Source: Wenxinia marina DSM 24838
GTDB lineage: Bacteria; Pseudomonadota; Alphaproteobacteria; Rhodobacterales; Rhodobacteraceae
Length of the DNA stretch: 64,000 nt
Assembly: GCF_000379485.1 (NCBI RefSeq)
Contig: NZ_KB902282.1
Coordinates: 60,153 to 124,152 of the forward strand
Direction: 5' to 3'
In this document: piece after piece, positions 1 through 7,537 of the stretch
How the letters are laid out: each line of letters starts with the position of its first letter
Position numbering within the stretch: the stretch's first letter is position 1
Program-made: the position numbers and the translations under genes
Notes under the pieces: generated by a model
Told to the model about the DNA's origin: nothing
The model's input: only the letters and a program-made list of their open reading frames with translations
The model's database searches: none

Positions 1-2
1 GC

Positions 3-113
3 ACCCGTGTCCCGGTGGTGCATACGGTGGAGCTGCTGGACTGGGCGACGGGCGGACCGCGACCGCGGGCCCTCGGCGCCGTCCGGCCCGGTGAGGTGCC
101 GGCCCGGGCGTGA
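3..113 (+). CDS. C-terminal end of an unidentified protein (partial)
   Basis: An open frame enters from the left edge and ends at a TGA at 111-113, giving 36 residues with a plausible protein composition (VVHTVELLDWATG near the edge). The other two frames are either closed or look non-coding. I do not recognise the family from so short a tail. The following protease gene starts 71 bp later on the same strand with its own ribosome-binding site. Confidence 0.4.
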   Translation, partial: TRVPVVHTVELLDWATGGPRPRALGAVRPGEVPARA

Positions 114-184
114 AAGCGGCCAAGCGCCGCCGCAATCTCGCCCCCGGGGCTGACTACCCGAAGCCGGACCACAGGAGAATCCCG

Positions 185-997
185 ATGCGGCGTGCCCTTG
201 CCCTTCTCGCCCTGATCGCCGGCCTCGCCGGCCCGGCCGCCGCCGACAGCGACCTCGTGCAGTTCCGCACGATCGACGACGCCCGCGGCTGGGAGGCGGT
301 CGGCCGGCTCGAGATCGGCACCCGCGGCTTCTGCACGGCGACCCTGATCGCGCCCGACGTGGTTCTGACCGCGGCTCATTGCATGTTCGACGCGGACACG
401 CGCGAGCGGATCCCCGACGTCGAATTCACCTTCCGCGCCGGCCTGCGCGACGGCCGGGCGCTGGCGGAGCGGACGGTGCGCCGCAGCGCGATCCCGCAGG
501 GCTACGATTACGGCGGCCGGGACTGGACCGACGGCTCGGCCCGCGACCTTGCAGTACTGGAGCTGGACCAGCCGATCCGGACGCCCGCCGTGCAACCGAT
601 CCCCCCGCTTGGCGGTCTTCTGGACAGCCTCGAGGTCGGCATCGTCAGCTACGCCCACGACCGCGCCGAGGCGCCCTCGCTGCAGGAGAGGTGCGGCGTG
701 ATGGGCAGCGGTAGCGGGGTCTACGTCCTCACCTGCTCGGTGGATTTCGGCTCGTCCGGATCGCCCGTCTTCCAGATGGATGCGACGGGCGCGGTGCATG
801 TCGCGGCGGTCGTCTCGGCCAAGGCGACCCTCGACGGACAGCGCGTCGCGATCGGCGCGCCGCTGGGGGTGGAACTGGAGGATCTCCTCTCCGCCCTGCG
901 CTCCGGCGGCGGCTTCCAGGGGACCGCGCCGGGAGGCATCCGCGTCCTCGCGCCGGGCGAGCGGACGGACCTCGGCGCACGTTTCGTCCGGCCCTGA
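185..997 (+). CDS. Secreted trypsin-like serine protease (S1/chymotrypsin fold)
   Basis: A 270-residue protein with a signal peptide (MRRALALLALIAGLAGPAAA) and a complete serine-protease triad: His65 in TAAHC, Asp121 in ARDLAVLEL and Ser193 in GSSGSP. It is probably exported and cleaves proteins in the periplasm or outside the cell; substrate unknown. Start: an in-frame GTG at 110 would add 25 arginine-rich residues before the signal peptide, whereas the ATG at 185 follows AGGAGA at a good distance, so 185 is preferred. The short length, without PDZ or other extra domains, resembles the V8-like/trypsin proteins common in Rhodobacterales. A hairpin terminator follows directly. Confidence 0.85.
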   Translation: MRRALALLALIAGLAGPAAADSDLVQFRTIDDARGWEAVGRLEIGTRGFCTATLIAPDVVLTAAHCMFDADTRERIPDVEFTFRAGLRDGRALAERTVRRSAIPQGYDYGGRDWTDGSARDLAVLELDQPIRTPAVQPIPPLGGLLDSLEVGIVSYAHDRAEAPSLQERCGVMGSGSGVYVLTCSVDFGSSGSPVFQMDATGAVHVAAVVSAKATLDGQRVAIGAPLGVELEDLLSALRSGGGFQGTAPGGIRVLAPGERTDLGARFVRP

Positions 998-1006
998 CCG
1001 GCGCGC

Positions 1007-1033
1007 AGGCGCCTCTTGAAAGGCGCCTTTCTC
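1007..1033 (+). terminator. Rho-independent terminator of the protease gene
   Basis: Arms AGGCGCCT at 1007-1014 and 1021-1028 pair around a 6-base loop and are followed by TTCTCCTT. It lies 10 bp after the protease stop codon. Confidence 0.7.
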
Positions 1034-1092
1034 CTTCCCAGATATCGCTCGCGCAGGGTGCCCGACCGGGGCCTTGCGCGGACAAGACCAAA

Positions 1093-1148
1093 GGCCCGTC
1101 CCGAAGGGAGGGCCGTCACATATGGTATCGCTCACTGGAGGATGACCC
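1093..1148 (+). promoter_or_regulatory. Candidate ROSE-like RNA thermometer in the hsp20 leader
   Basis: The leader of the small heat shock gene holds a hairpin (GGCCC-TCCC against GGGA-GGGCC, 1093-1114, one bulged G) and, next to the start, TCGCT at 1128-1132 facing the Shine-Dalgarno core AGGA at 1139-1142 across a 6-base loop. Seen: the sequences. Known: ROSE thermometers of alphaproteobacterial small heat shock genes use a UYGCU motif that masks the Shine-Dalgarno sequence. Inferred: that this leader folds so. The complementarity is short, so this is tentative. Confidence 0.35.
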
Positions 1149-1619
1149 ATGCGTCACTATGATTTCGCGCCCCTGTACCGTGCCACCGTCGGCTTCGACC
1201 GCGTCGCCGACCTGATGGACCGGCTCACCGCCGCCGAGAGCGGCAGCGCCACCAACTACCCGCCCTACAACATCGAGAAGACCGCCGATGACGGCTGGCG
1301 CATCTCGATCGCCGTCGCCGGCTTCTCGGATGGCGACCTCGGCGTCGAGGTCCGCGAGAACGCCCTCATCGTGACGGCGAAGAAGGCCGAGGACGACGAA
1401 GGCCGCACCTTCCTGCATCGCGGCATCGCGACCCGCGCCTTCGAGCGCCGGTTCACCCTGGCCGACCATGTCCGCGTCACCGGCGCGAGCCACGTCGACG
1501 GGATGCTGCACATCGACCTGGTGAAGGAGATCCCCGAGGCGCTGAAGCCCCGCCGGATCGAGATCGCCCGCCAGCCGGCCAGCACCACGACCCTGGTGGA
1601 AGGCGAAACCGTCAACTGA
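1149..1619 (+). CDS. Hsp20 family small heat shock chaperone
   Basis: A 156-residue protein with an alpha-crystallin domain at about 35-130, preceded by the YPPYNIEK stretch typical of IbpA-like Hsp20 proteins and containing ALIVTAKK and the RAFERRFTL strand. It should act as an ATP-independent holdase in the cytoplasm, keeping denatured proteins refoldable for DnaK and GroEL. The start follows GGAGGA at 6 bp. It forms a single-gene transcription unit closed by a strong terminator. The leader may carry a temperature-sensing hairpin (see separate entry). The C-terminal I-x-I tail motif of many Hsp20 proteins is not obvious here; the protein ends after a short serine/threonine-containing tail. 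Confidence 0.9.
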   Translation: MRHYDFAPLYRATVGFDRVADLMDRLTAAESGSATNYPPYNIEKTADDGWRISIAVAGFSDGDLGVEVRENALIVTAKKAEDDEGRTFLHRGIATRAFERRFTLADHVRVTGASHVDGMLHIDLVKEIPEALKPRRIEIARQPASTTTLVEGETVN

Positions 1620-1668
1620 CGCCGGCGCGGCGGCCCGAGACGCCGCCATCGAGACGAGGTTGACGATG

Positions 1669-1702
1669 GGCCCGGTCCCGCGCATGGGGACCGGGCCTTT
1701 TC
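1669..1702 (+). terminator. Rho-independent terminator of hsp20
   Basis: An 11-bp stem (GGCCCGGTCCC at 1669-1679 with GGGACCGGGCC at 1687-1697) with a 7-base loop is followed by TTTTC. It stands 50 bp after the hsp20 stop and 11 bp from the end of the convergent VOC gene. Confidence 0.85.
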
Positions 1703-1711
1703 ACGTGCGGC

Positions 1712-2089
1712 TCAGCGCGGCCCCATCAGGCAGAAGCCGTTGCCGAACGGATCGGCGCAGAACGCCGTCGCGGGACGGCCGGGAGTGTTCCATTCCTGCT
1801 CGACGGTCCCGCCGGCGGCGCGCAGCCGGTCGATCGTCGCGTCGAAGTCCTCGACATGGATGTCCACGTGGACCGGCGTCCAGTGCCGGGCATAGTCGCG
1901 GCCCGTCGCGGCGCCGGGGAACGGCTTCGACCCTGCCTCCTTCTGCATCAGGCCGAGGGTGATGCCGTCCTTCTCCAGAACCACGTAGACGGGTATCGGG
2001 CGGGCACGCTCGGTGAAGCCGAAGACGTCGCCGGAGAAGGCGAGCCCGGCGGAGAGGTCGGGGACGTCGATGGTGACGGACATCTTCAT
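1712..2089 (-). CDS. VOC superfamily (glyoxalase/bleomycin-resistance fold) protein
   Basis: A 125-residue single-domain vicinal-oxygen-chelate protein. The paired beta-alpha-beta-beta-beta modules are visible: an N-terminal half with SVTIDVPDLSAGLAFSGDVFGF and a C-terminal half with VHVDIHVEDFDATIDRLRAAGG, ending in the family's DPFGNGFCLMG. Members bind a metal and act as lyases, isomerases, dioxygenases or antibiotic-binding proteins; the substrate cannot be told. The ATG at 2089 has no clear ribosome-binding site, with TACATAGC just upstream, so the message may be leaderless; a second ATG lies two codons in. It is convergent with hsp20 and follows the F0 ATP synthase operon terminator. 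Confidence 0.75.
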   Translation of the reverse strand: MKMSVTIDVPDLSAGLAFSGDVFGFTERARPIPVYVVLEKDGITLGLMQKEAGSKPFPGAATGRDYARHWTPVHVDIHVEDFDATIDRLRAAGGTVEQEWNTPGRPATAFCADPFGNGFCLMGPR

Positions 2090-2123
2090 GACGCTGACGC
2101 TATGTAAGAGTGCTCTGTCCCCG

Positions 2124-2154
2124 CAAACGAAAAGCCCCGGGGGATGCCCGGGGC
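2124..2154 (-). terminator. Rho-independent terminator of the F0 ATP synthase operon
   Basis: Read on the minus strand, GCCCCGGG and CCCGGGGC (2154-2147 and 2141-2134) form an 8-bp stem with a 5-base loop, followed by TTTTCGTTT. It begins 25 bp after the atpF stop. Confidence 0.85.
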
Positions 2155-2178
2155 CTGTCCGTCTTGCCGGTGGCGACG

Positions 2179-2736
2179 TCAGTGCAGCTTGGCGCCGACC
2201 GTGTCGATCGAGCTGTCGATCATCCGGTTCGCCTGCTCCTCCGACAGCTGGCGCGAGATGACCTCGCGCGCGGCCTCGACCGCCACCACGACGGCCCGGT
2301 TGCGGACGTCGCGGATCGCGGCGGCCTGGGCGCTGGCGATCTGCTCCTCTGCGGCGGCCATGCGGCGGTCCACCGACGTCGCGATGTCGGCCTTGGCCTG
2401 CTCGGCGGCGCGGTTCGCCTCGTCACGGGCGTTCGCGACGATGCGGTCCGCCTGCTCCTGCACGTCCTTCTGCTTGCGCTCGTAGGAGGCCAGCAGGCCC
2501 TGCGCCTCGTCCCGCAGCGCGCGGGCCTCGTCCAGCTCGGAGCGGATGTCGGCGGCGCGCTTGTCGAGCATTCCCGAGAGCTGCTTCGGCACGCCGAAGT
2601 ACAACAGGATCCCGAGGAAGATCAGGAACGCGATCAGGACGACGAAGTCGGTGTTCGCCAGGCTGACGAAGGTGTCGCCGGCGGCCAGCGCGGGGCTGGC
2701 GGTCAGCGCGAGGGGAAGGACCAGAAGTCGTTTCAT
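2179..2736 (-). CDS. atpF: ATP synthase F0 subunit b
   Basis: Subunit b, half of the peripheral stalk that holds F1 alpha3beta3 still against the rotating c-ring. About 185 residues: a short hydrophobic leader (MKRLLVLPLALTASPALA), one transmembrane helix (FVVLIAFLIFLGILLYFGVP) and a long charged helix rich in Glu, Ala and Arg. I place the start at the ATG at 2736, 7 bp after GGAG; an ATG at 2739 and a GTG at 2751 are possible, the latter overlapping the b' stop. The leader resembles that of Rhodobacter AtpF. It is the last gene of the operon atpI-B-E-X-F and is followed by a terminator. Start uncertain by a few codons, identity firm. Confidence 0.93.
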   Translation of the reverse strand: MKRLLVLPLALTASPALAAGDTFVSLANTDFVVLIAFLIFLGILLYFGVPKQLSGMLDKRAADIRSELDEARALRDEAQGLLASYERKQKDVQEQADRIVANARDEANRAAEQAKADIATSVDRRMAAAEEQIASAQAAAIRDVRNRAVVVAVEAAREVISRQLSEEQANRMIDSSIDTVGAKLH

Positions 2737-2747
2737 CATGCCTCTCC

Positions 2748-3368
2748 TCACACCCTGTCGTTGACGGCGGCGTCGACCGCGGACGGGTCGGCCTCGACGC
2801 CCATGACGGCGACGATCTCGCGCGCGGCGTCGCGGGCGACCTCCCGCACGGCATCGGCGGCCTGGTCGCGGATCTCGGCGATCGCCCGCTCGGATTCGGC
2901 GGTGCGCTCGGCGATGCGGGCGTCGGCCTTCTCCATCTCGGCGTCGAGATCGGCCTGGACGCGGGCGCGGGTCTCGTCGGCGATGCGGTTCGCCTCGGCC
3001 CGCGCATCGGCGAGGGCCTTCTCGTAGGCGGCTTCGGCATCCTTGGCCTTGGCCTTCAGATCCTCGGCGGCGGCGAGGTCGTTGGTGACCGTGCCCGCCC
3101 GCTCGGCGAGGATCGCGCCGATCCGCGGCAGGGCGATCCGGCTGAGCAGGAAGTAGATCGCGAGCAGCGCGATCACCAGCCAGAAGATCAGGTTCGGAAA
3201 GACCGCGGTGTCGAGCTGCGGCATGCCGGGCGCGTCATGCTCGGCCGCGTGCAGCGTCTCGTCGACGCCCACCTCGTGGGTCAGCGGACCGTCGGCGACG
3301 GCCTCGCCCTCGACGCCGAGATCGGCGCCGATGCCCTGCTCTTCGGCTTCCAGTACTTCGTTTGCCAT
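2748..3368 (-). CDS. atpX: ATP synthase F0 subunit b'
   Basis: The second, divergent b-type subunit (b') found in phototrophs and many alphaproteobacteria, forming a b-b' heterodimeric stalk. 206 residues: an acidic N-terminal extension of about 50 residues ([18 protein letters not shown]), a membrane helix ([19 protein letters not shown]) and a long amphipathic helix with alternating Ala and charged residues. The presence of separate b and b' genes in tandem points to Rhodobacterales/Rhodospirillales. It lies between atpE and atpF and ends 11 bp before the preferred atpF start. Confidence 0.93.
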   Translation of the reverse strand: MANEVLEAEEQGIGADLGVEGEAVADGPLTHEVGVDETLHAAEHDAPGMPQLDTAVFPNLIFWLVIALLAIYFLLSRIALPRIGAILAERAGTVTNDLAAAEDLKAKAKDAEAAYEKALADARAEANRIADETRARVQADLDAEMEKADARIAERTAESERAIAEIRDQAADAVREVARDAAREIVAVMGVEADPSAVDAAVNDRV

Positions 3369-3448
3369 CGCGTTCCCCGGACGGTGAGCCTCGAATGCGG
3401 TCGCCGGAGGCGCGGACGCCCCCGGCTCACAGGATCAGGATTGTCCGA

Positions 3449-3685
3449 TCAGACCGCGAACATCAGCAGCAGCGCGACGAGGAAGGCGAAGATGCCCAGC
3501 GCCTCGGCGAACGCGATGCCGATGAAGAGGGTCGCGGTCTGGCCCGCGGCGGCCGACGGGTTGCGCAGGGCGCCGGCGAGGAAGTTGCCGGCGACGTGGC
3601 CCACACCGATGGCGGCCGCGCCCGAACCGATGGCGGCGAGGCCGGCACCGATGAATTGACCCATGTTCGCGATATCGCCTTCCAT
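3449..3685 (-). CDS. atpE: ATP synthase F0 subunit c
   Basis: The proteolipid of the rotor ring: 78 residues, two membrane helices joined by the polar loop RNP at residues 41-43, and the ion-binding carboxylate Glu61 in [12 protein letters not shown]. The first helix is Gly/Ala rich as required for tight ring packing. The Gln and Ser residues of sodium-binding c subunits are absent around Glu61, so protons are the expected coupling ion. It is flanked by atpB and atpX in the same orientation, with an 80-bp spacer before atpX. Confidence 0.96.
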   Translation of the reverse strand: MEGDIANMGQFIGAGLAAIGSGAAAIGVGHVAGNFLAGALRNPSAAAGQTATLFIGIAFAEALGIFAFLVALLLMFAV

Positions 3686-3731
3686 GACTTTCTCTCCTGT
3701 GACTGGAATTGGCTGATGAGGGACCTGACCG

Positions 3732-4493
3732 TCAGTGCGACGGGTGCAGCGCGTCCTTGAGGTACACGCAGGTCAGGATGGTGAAGACGTAGGCCTGGAT
3801 CACGGCGACCAGGACCTCGAGGCCGTAGATCGCGGTGATGGCCAGGATCGACAGCGGCGAGATCGCGGCAATCGCGGCGAAGCCGGCGAAGACCTTGATG
3901 ACGGCGTGGCCGGCCATGATGTTGCCGCCGAGACGGATGGAGTGGCTGACCGGCCGGACGAAGTAGCTGATCAGCTCGATGATCGCGAGGATCGGCCGCA
4001 GCGCCAGCGGCGCCGAGGCGACCCAGAACAGGCCCAGGAACTTGGAGCCGTTCAGCACGAAGCCCAGGATCGTCACCGTCAGGAACACCGCCAGCGCCAG
4101 CACCGCGGTCACCGCGATGTGCGAGGTCGGCGCGAACGACATCGGGATGAGGCCCAGCACGTTCGCCATCAGGATGAACAGGAACAGCGTCATGATGTAG
4201 GGGAAATACTTGACCCCGTCGTGGCCCGACACGTCCTCGACCATCTTGTAGACAAAGCCGTAGACCAGCTCGGCCATGGACTGGCCGCGGGTCGGCACGA
4301 CCTTGCGGTGGCGGGTGGCGAAGACGAGCAGGAGGTACGTGGCGAGGACGGCGAGCGCCATCCACAGCGTGGCGTTGGTGATGGTGAACCACGAGACCGG
4401 ACCGTCACCCCACAGCGGCTCGACGATGAACTGGTCCATCGGGTGGAACACCAGGCCGCCGGCCTCTTCAGCGCCGTGAACTTCCTCTGCCAC
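3732..4493 (-). CDS. atpB: ATP synthase F0 subunit a
   Basis: The stator channel protein that carries protons to and from the c-ring. 253 residues with several transmembrane helices; the essential helix contains the conserved Arg in [18 protein letters not shown] and the final helix ends in [18 protein letters not shown]. It starts at a GTG (4493) 3 bp after the atpI stop, suggesting translational coupling. Length matches alphaproteobacterial AtpB. Confidence 0.95.
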   Translation of the reverse strand: MAEEVHGAEEAGGLVFHPMDQFIVEPLWGDGPVSWFTITNATLWMALAVLATYLLLVFATRHRKVVPTRGQSMAELVYGFVYKMVEDVSGHDGVKYFPYIMTLFLFILMANVLGLIPMSFAPTSHIAVTAVLALAVFLTVTILGFVLNGSKFLGLFWVASAPLALRPILAIIELISYFVRPVSHSIRLGGNIMAGHAVIKVFAGFAAIAAISPLSILAITAIYGLEVLVAVIQAYVFTILTCVYLKDALHPSH

Positions 4494-4496
4494 GTC

Positions 4497-4829
4497 TCAA
4501 CCCTCGTCCTTCGGGGGCTGCTGCCCCGCCCGCATTCCGACCTCCCGCGCCGTCCGCAGCATGACGTTCACGCCCGCCGCGAGACCGAGGAGGATGAACA
4601 GCACCAGGAAGATCGGCATGGTCCCCAGAAGGGTGTCCAGGCCGTACCCGATGCCGAAACCGATCGACAGACCGGCCACCAGCTCGATCACCATCCGCCA
4701 GGCAATGTTGGCCTGGGAATAGTGCTCTTCGGAGTGGGGCTTCGGCTCCGGCCGCCCTTTCGCCCGCGCGATCCGCTCCTCCAGCGCCCGCAGGCGGTCG
4801 GCGTCGGAGGCGGGATCGGGGTCGGCCAA
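4497..4829 (-). CDS. atpI: ATP synthase accessory protein AtpI
   Basis: AtpI helps assemble the c-ring and is dispensable in most bacteria. 110 residues with two membrane helices (IELVAGLSIGFGIGYGLDTLL and IFLVLFILLGLAAGVNVML) separated by a short loop, after a charged N-terminal segment with the family motif EHYSQANIAWRM. The start is a TTG at 4829; no ATG or GTG is available before the first helix and Rhodobacter homologues begin at the same MADPD-type sequence. It is the first gene of the F0 operon, with a promoter about 33 bp upstream. Confidence 0.88.
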   Translation of the reverse strand: MADPDPASDADRLRALEERIARAKGRPEPKPHSEEHYSQANIAWRMVIELVAGLSIGFGIGYGLDTLLGTMPIFLVLFILLGLAAGVNVMLRTAREVGMRAGQQPPKDEG

Positions 4830-4861
4830 GGCGTTTCGCTCGCTCCACTCCAGTCGAGGGG

Positions 4862-4890
4862 GTGCTATGCGGCGGGGGGCTCCGAGTCAA
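4862..4890 (-). promoter_or_regulatory. Promoter of the F0 ATP synthase operon
   Basis: On the minus strand TTGACT (4890-4885) and TAGCAC (4867-4862) are separated by exactly 17 bp, a housekeeping sigma-70 arrangement, and point at atpI. Predicted from sequence only. Confidence 0.6.
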
Positions 4891-5014
4891 GCGCGCGAAC
4901 TGCGGCGGAGGCGCGGGCGGAAGCCGTTGAAAATATGAGTATTTGTGAGCATGCAAAGAACAGCTCGGGCGCACCGGGGTCCGGCCGGGGCGCCGCCGGG
5001 CGGGCGGGGCATAT

Positions 5015-5030
5015 TCAACCATCCGGTTGA
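5015..5030 (+). promoter_or_regulatory. Probable ArsR-family operator
   Basis: TCAACC-ATCC-GGTTGA is a perfect 6-bp inverted repeat with a 4-bp spacer, 32 bp before the start of the ArsR-type gene. Operators with CAACC/GGTTG arms are typical for the ArsR subfamily that controls itself and SRPBCC genes. An autoregulatory site is inferred. Confidence 0.55.
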
Positions 5031-5062
5031 CCTTTTTCCGGTGCGGGCCCAAGGGGATCGCC

Positions 5063-5395
5063 ATGGCGGCCCCGCTCGACACCGTGTTCCTGGCCCTCGC
5101 CGACCCGACGCGGCGGGCGATCCTGACGATGCTGCTCGAGGACGACATGGCCGTCACCGACGTGGCCGAGCCGTTCGAGATGTCGCTCGCCGCCATCTCC
5201 AAGCATCTCGGCGTCCTCGCCGCCGCCGGCCTCGTCAGCCAGGAGAAGCGGGGCCGCGTGAGATGGTGCAAGCTGGAGCCGGACGCCCTGCGCGAGGCGT
5301 CGACGTGGATGGCCGGCTTCGGCCAGATGGACGGGATCGACCTCGACGCGTTCGAGCGGTTCCTGGAACGCGAGCTGGATCAGCCCGGCGCGTGA
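5063..5395 (+). CDS. ArsR/SmtB family winged-helix transcriptional regulator
   Basis: A 110-residue winged-helix protein. The N-terminal LALADPTRRAIL helix and the recognition helix in MSLAAISKHLGVLAAAGLV are diagnostic of ArsR-family repressors of the SdpR/metal-independent type; no metal-binding Cys-x-Cys motif is present, so it probably does not sense metals. The ATG at 5063 follows AAGGGGA; a TTG at 5027 would sit inside the putative operator and is rejected. Relatives are usually coupled to an SRPBCC (AHSA1-type) gene, which is missing here: the gene overlaps the convergent EamA gene by 16 bp. The likely operator lies at 5015-5030. Confidence 0.82.
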   Translation: MAAPLDTVFLALADPTRRAILTMLLEDDMAVTDVAEPFEMSLAAISKHLGVLAAAGLVSQEKRGRVRWCKLEPDALREASTWMAGFGQMDGIDLDAFERFLERELDQPGA

Positions 5396-6306
5396 GCGCG
5401 CGCCTCCTCGTCCCGCAGCAGCAGGATGAGCGCCAGCGCCGTCAGCAGCACGCCCAGCGCCACCAGCGGCGGCGGCAGGGCCCCGCCCAGCGCCATCTCC
5501 CACACGATGACCCAGGACGGTGTGAGGTAGGTGTAGGCCATCACCTTCGACGACGGCAGGATCAGCGCGGCGTACTGCAGCAGCAGCACCGTGGACGCGC
5601 TGGCGAAGAAGGTGATGTAGACCAGCGTCACCCAGACGATCCCCGGCAGCTCGGCCCACGGAGTCGCGAGGATGTCGCGCCAGCCGGCGAGCGTGAGGAC
5701 GATCGCGGTCGCCACGGTCACGCCGAAGGTGAAGACGATCGGCCGCTCGCCGCGATTCAGCATCCGCACCAGCGGCGTGTAGAGGGCATGCGCCACGCAG
5801 CCCCAGAAGAAGATCGCCTCGCCGCGGCCAATCTCGAACCGCAGCAAGGCGTCGAGGTCGGCGCGGAAGATCACCCACAGCGCCCCCGCCCCGCCGAGCG
5901 CGAGCGCCAGCGCGATCCGCGGCGTCATCCGCTGCCGCAGGAGGAACCAGCCGAAGGCGGCGGACAGGATCGGCGTCAGGGTGAAGACGGCGGAGATCGA
6001 GACGGAGGGCGCGGTCTTCAGCCCCTCGAACATCAGCACGAAGTAGGTCGCGAACAGGATGCCGAGGACGAGGTAGCGCCAGGGCGCCCGCGCCGCCTCG
6101 CGCCCCGGCCGCGACGTCGCCATCATCGCCGCGCCGACCACGACGGAGGCGAGCCAGAACCGCACGGCGTTCAGCGCCAGCGGCGCGATCTCGTTCGCCG
6201 CCCGGGCGCCCAGGGCGAACGAGCCCGCGACGAGGACCGAGAAGGCGAGCATCGCCAGGTGCCCGCGCAGCGGCGGCACGCGAGGGGCCGCTCCCGCGGC
6301 GGTCAA
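5380..6306 (-). CDS. EamA/DMT family transporter
   Basis: About 308 residues with ten predicted membrane helices in two EamA repeats (first repeat from AMLAFSVLVAGSFALGARA, second from AIFFWGCVAHALYTPLVRM), the drug/metabolite-transporter fold of metabolite exporters. Substrate unknown. The favoured start is a TTG at 6306 that overlaps the stop of the upstream LysR gene (TTGA), which would couple translation; GTG at 6279 and ATG at 6252 are alternatives, the last cutting into the first helix. The gene pair LysR-EamA suggests that the regulator controls this exporter. Its 3' end overlaps the convergent ArsR gene by 16 bp. Confidence 0.82.
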   Translation of the reverse strand: MTAAGAAPRVPPLRGHLAMLAFSVLVAGSFALGARAANEIAPLALNAVRFWLASVVVGAAMMATSRPGREAARAPWRYLVLGILFATYFVLMFEGLKTAPSVSISAVFTLTPILSAAFGWFLLRQRMTPRIALALALGGAGALWVIFRADLDALLRFEIGRGEAIFFWGCVAHALYTPLVRMLNRGERPIVFTFGVTVATAIVLTLAGWRDILATPWAELPGIVWVTLVYITFFASASTVLLLQYAALILPSSKVMAYTYLTPSWVIVWEMALGGALPPPLVALGVLLTALALILLLRDEEARAHAPG

Positions 6307-7184
6307 CAGGTCCAGCCCTTCGCGCGCTCCTTCAGGAAGGACAGGAAGGCCTGGACCTTTGGCGTCCGGTGCAGGTCGACATGGGTGACGAGCCACAGCT
6401 TCGCCTCCCATTCGGGACGCGCGGGGATGATCTCGACCAGCGTGTCGCGCCGCGCCTCGTACTCCCACCGCGAGACGAAGCCGATGCCGGCGCCGGCGAA
6501 GGCGGCCTCGGCCATCGCGGCGGCGTCGGTGGCGCGGAAGACGACCCGGTCGCGGGGCACGTGGTCGCGCATCCAGGCGTAGAACGGGGCGCGGCTCTCC
6601 CCGTCGTCGGGGCCGATGAACCAGTGCTCGGGGAAGTCCTCGATCCCCGACGGCTCGCCATGGCGGGCGATGTACTCGGTCGACGCGACGAGCCGCGTCT
6701 CCAGCGTCACGAACGGCTGCACGACGTTGTCCGGCTGCTCGGGCGCCGCGCCGGCGCGGATCGCGACGTGCGCCTCGCCGTATTCCAGGCGGAACAGCCG
6801 CTCGCCGGTGAGGAAGCGGACCGTCAGGCCCGGATGCTCGCGCTGGAAGTCCACCATGACCGGCGTCAGCAGAGGCGCCAGCGTGCCCAGCGAGGTCACC
6901 ACGAGTTCGCCCGTGATCCCCTCGCCCTGGCCCTTGATCCGGCCGGCGAGCTGGGTGAACTGGTCGTCCGTCGCGGCGGCGACGCGCAGCAGGTCCTGCC
7001 CCGCCTCGGTGGCCGTATAGCCGCGGGCGTGGCGCTGGAACAGCTTCACGCCGAGACGAGCCTCGATCGCGTCGATGTGGCGGATGACCGTCGCGTGGTG
7101 CACGCCCAGCACCTCGGCCGCGCCCGACACCGTTCCCATCCGGGCCACCTGATAGGCCGTCCGCACCTCGTCCCAGTGATCCAC
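6303..7184 (-). CDS. LysR family transcriptional regulator
   Basis: A 293-residue LysR-type regulator: N-terminal helix-turn-helix at about residues 5-65 (YQVARMGTVSGAAEVLGVHH, EARLGVKLFQRHARGYTATEAG) and a periplasmic-binding-protein-like effector domain. The GTG at 7184 is preferred because it follows GGAGAGG and places the HTH at the usual distance from the N terminus; longer starts add about 65 arginine/proline-rich residues that look non-coding. VHHATVIRHI in the recognition helix is unusual in having two His. The EamA gene starts within its stop codon, so the two are one transcription unit. Confidence 0.85.
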   Translation of the reverse strand: MDHWDEVRTAYQVARMGTVSGAAEVLGVHHATVIRHIDAIEARLGVKLFQRHARGYTATEAGQDLLRVAAATDDQFTQLAGRIKGQGEGITGELVVTSLGTLAPLLTPVMVDFQREHPGLTVRFLTGERLFRLEYGEAHVAIRAGAAPEQPDNVVQPFVTLETRLVASTEYIARHGEPSGIEDFPEHWFIGPDDGESRAPFYAWMRDHVPRDRVVFRATDAAAMAEAAFAGAGIGFVSRWEYEARRDTLVEIIPARPEWEAKLWLVTHVDLHRTPKVQAFLSFLKERAKGWTC

Positions 7185-7270
7185 CGCACCTCTCCGCGTC
7201 TGCGGGCGCGAGCCTACGCCGGCCGCCGGCGGGCGCAAGCGCATCGGTGGACCCACGACACGCGCGCGTG

Positions 7271-7296
7271 AGGGAACACCGAACCGCTGCCCGCCG
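7271..7296 (+). promoter_or_regulatory. EcfG-type general-stress promoter
   Basis: GGAAC (7271-7275) and CGTT (7293-7296) are spaced by 17 bp, the consensus of the alphaproteobacterial general stress sigma factor EcfG. It lies 56 bp before the small gene at 7353 and 87 bp upstream of the oppositely oriented LysR gene. Confidence 0.55.
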
Positions 7297-7352
7297 TTCT
7301 GCCTGGTGAAGGGCCGCCGCTGTCGTCGGCCCGCCGACGCGGAGGTGGCCCG

Positions 7353-7481
7353 ATGTCCCCCAGACTGATGTTCCTGCAACTCCTCTCCCTTCCCCGGCAG
7401 TTGGCCGACGCGTGGAAAGCCGCGTGCGTTCAGCCGCGCGCCCTGATGATTCCGGTGGAGCGCGACCGCCGCCGCCGTTGA
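7353..7481 (+). CDS. Predicted 42-residue small protein
   Basis: An ATG preceded by GGAGGTGG at 7 bp opens a 42-codon frame: a hydrophobic N-terminal half (MSPRLMFLQLLSLP) and a basic end (ERDRRRR). No family recognised. It stands behind an EcfG-like promoter and 44 bp before the membrane-protein gene at 7526, so the two could be a stress-induced unit. The strong ribosome-binding site and the promoter argue for a real gene; conservation has not been tested. Confidence 0.4.
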   Translation: MSPRLMFLQLLSLPRQLADAWKAACVQPRALMIPVERDRRRR

Positions 7482-7515
7482 GCGGCGATTGACCAGCGGC
7501 GCGGGAAGGCCCTAG

Positions 7516-7537
7516 CGTCACCTTCATGAAGGTGACG
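7516..7537. repeat. 22-bp perfect palindrome spanning a start codon
   Basis: The bases 7516-7537 read the same on both strands (arms CGTCACCTTCA and TGAAGGTGACG) and are centred on the ATG at 7526. It may be an operator or fold in RNA so that the start codon lies at the hairpin tip. Confidence 0.6.
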
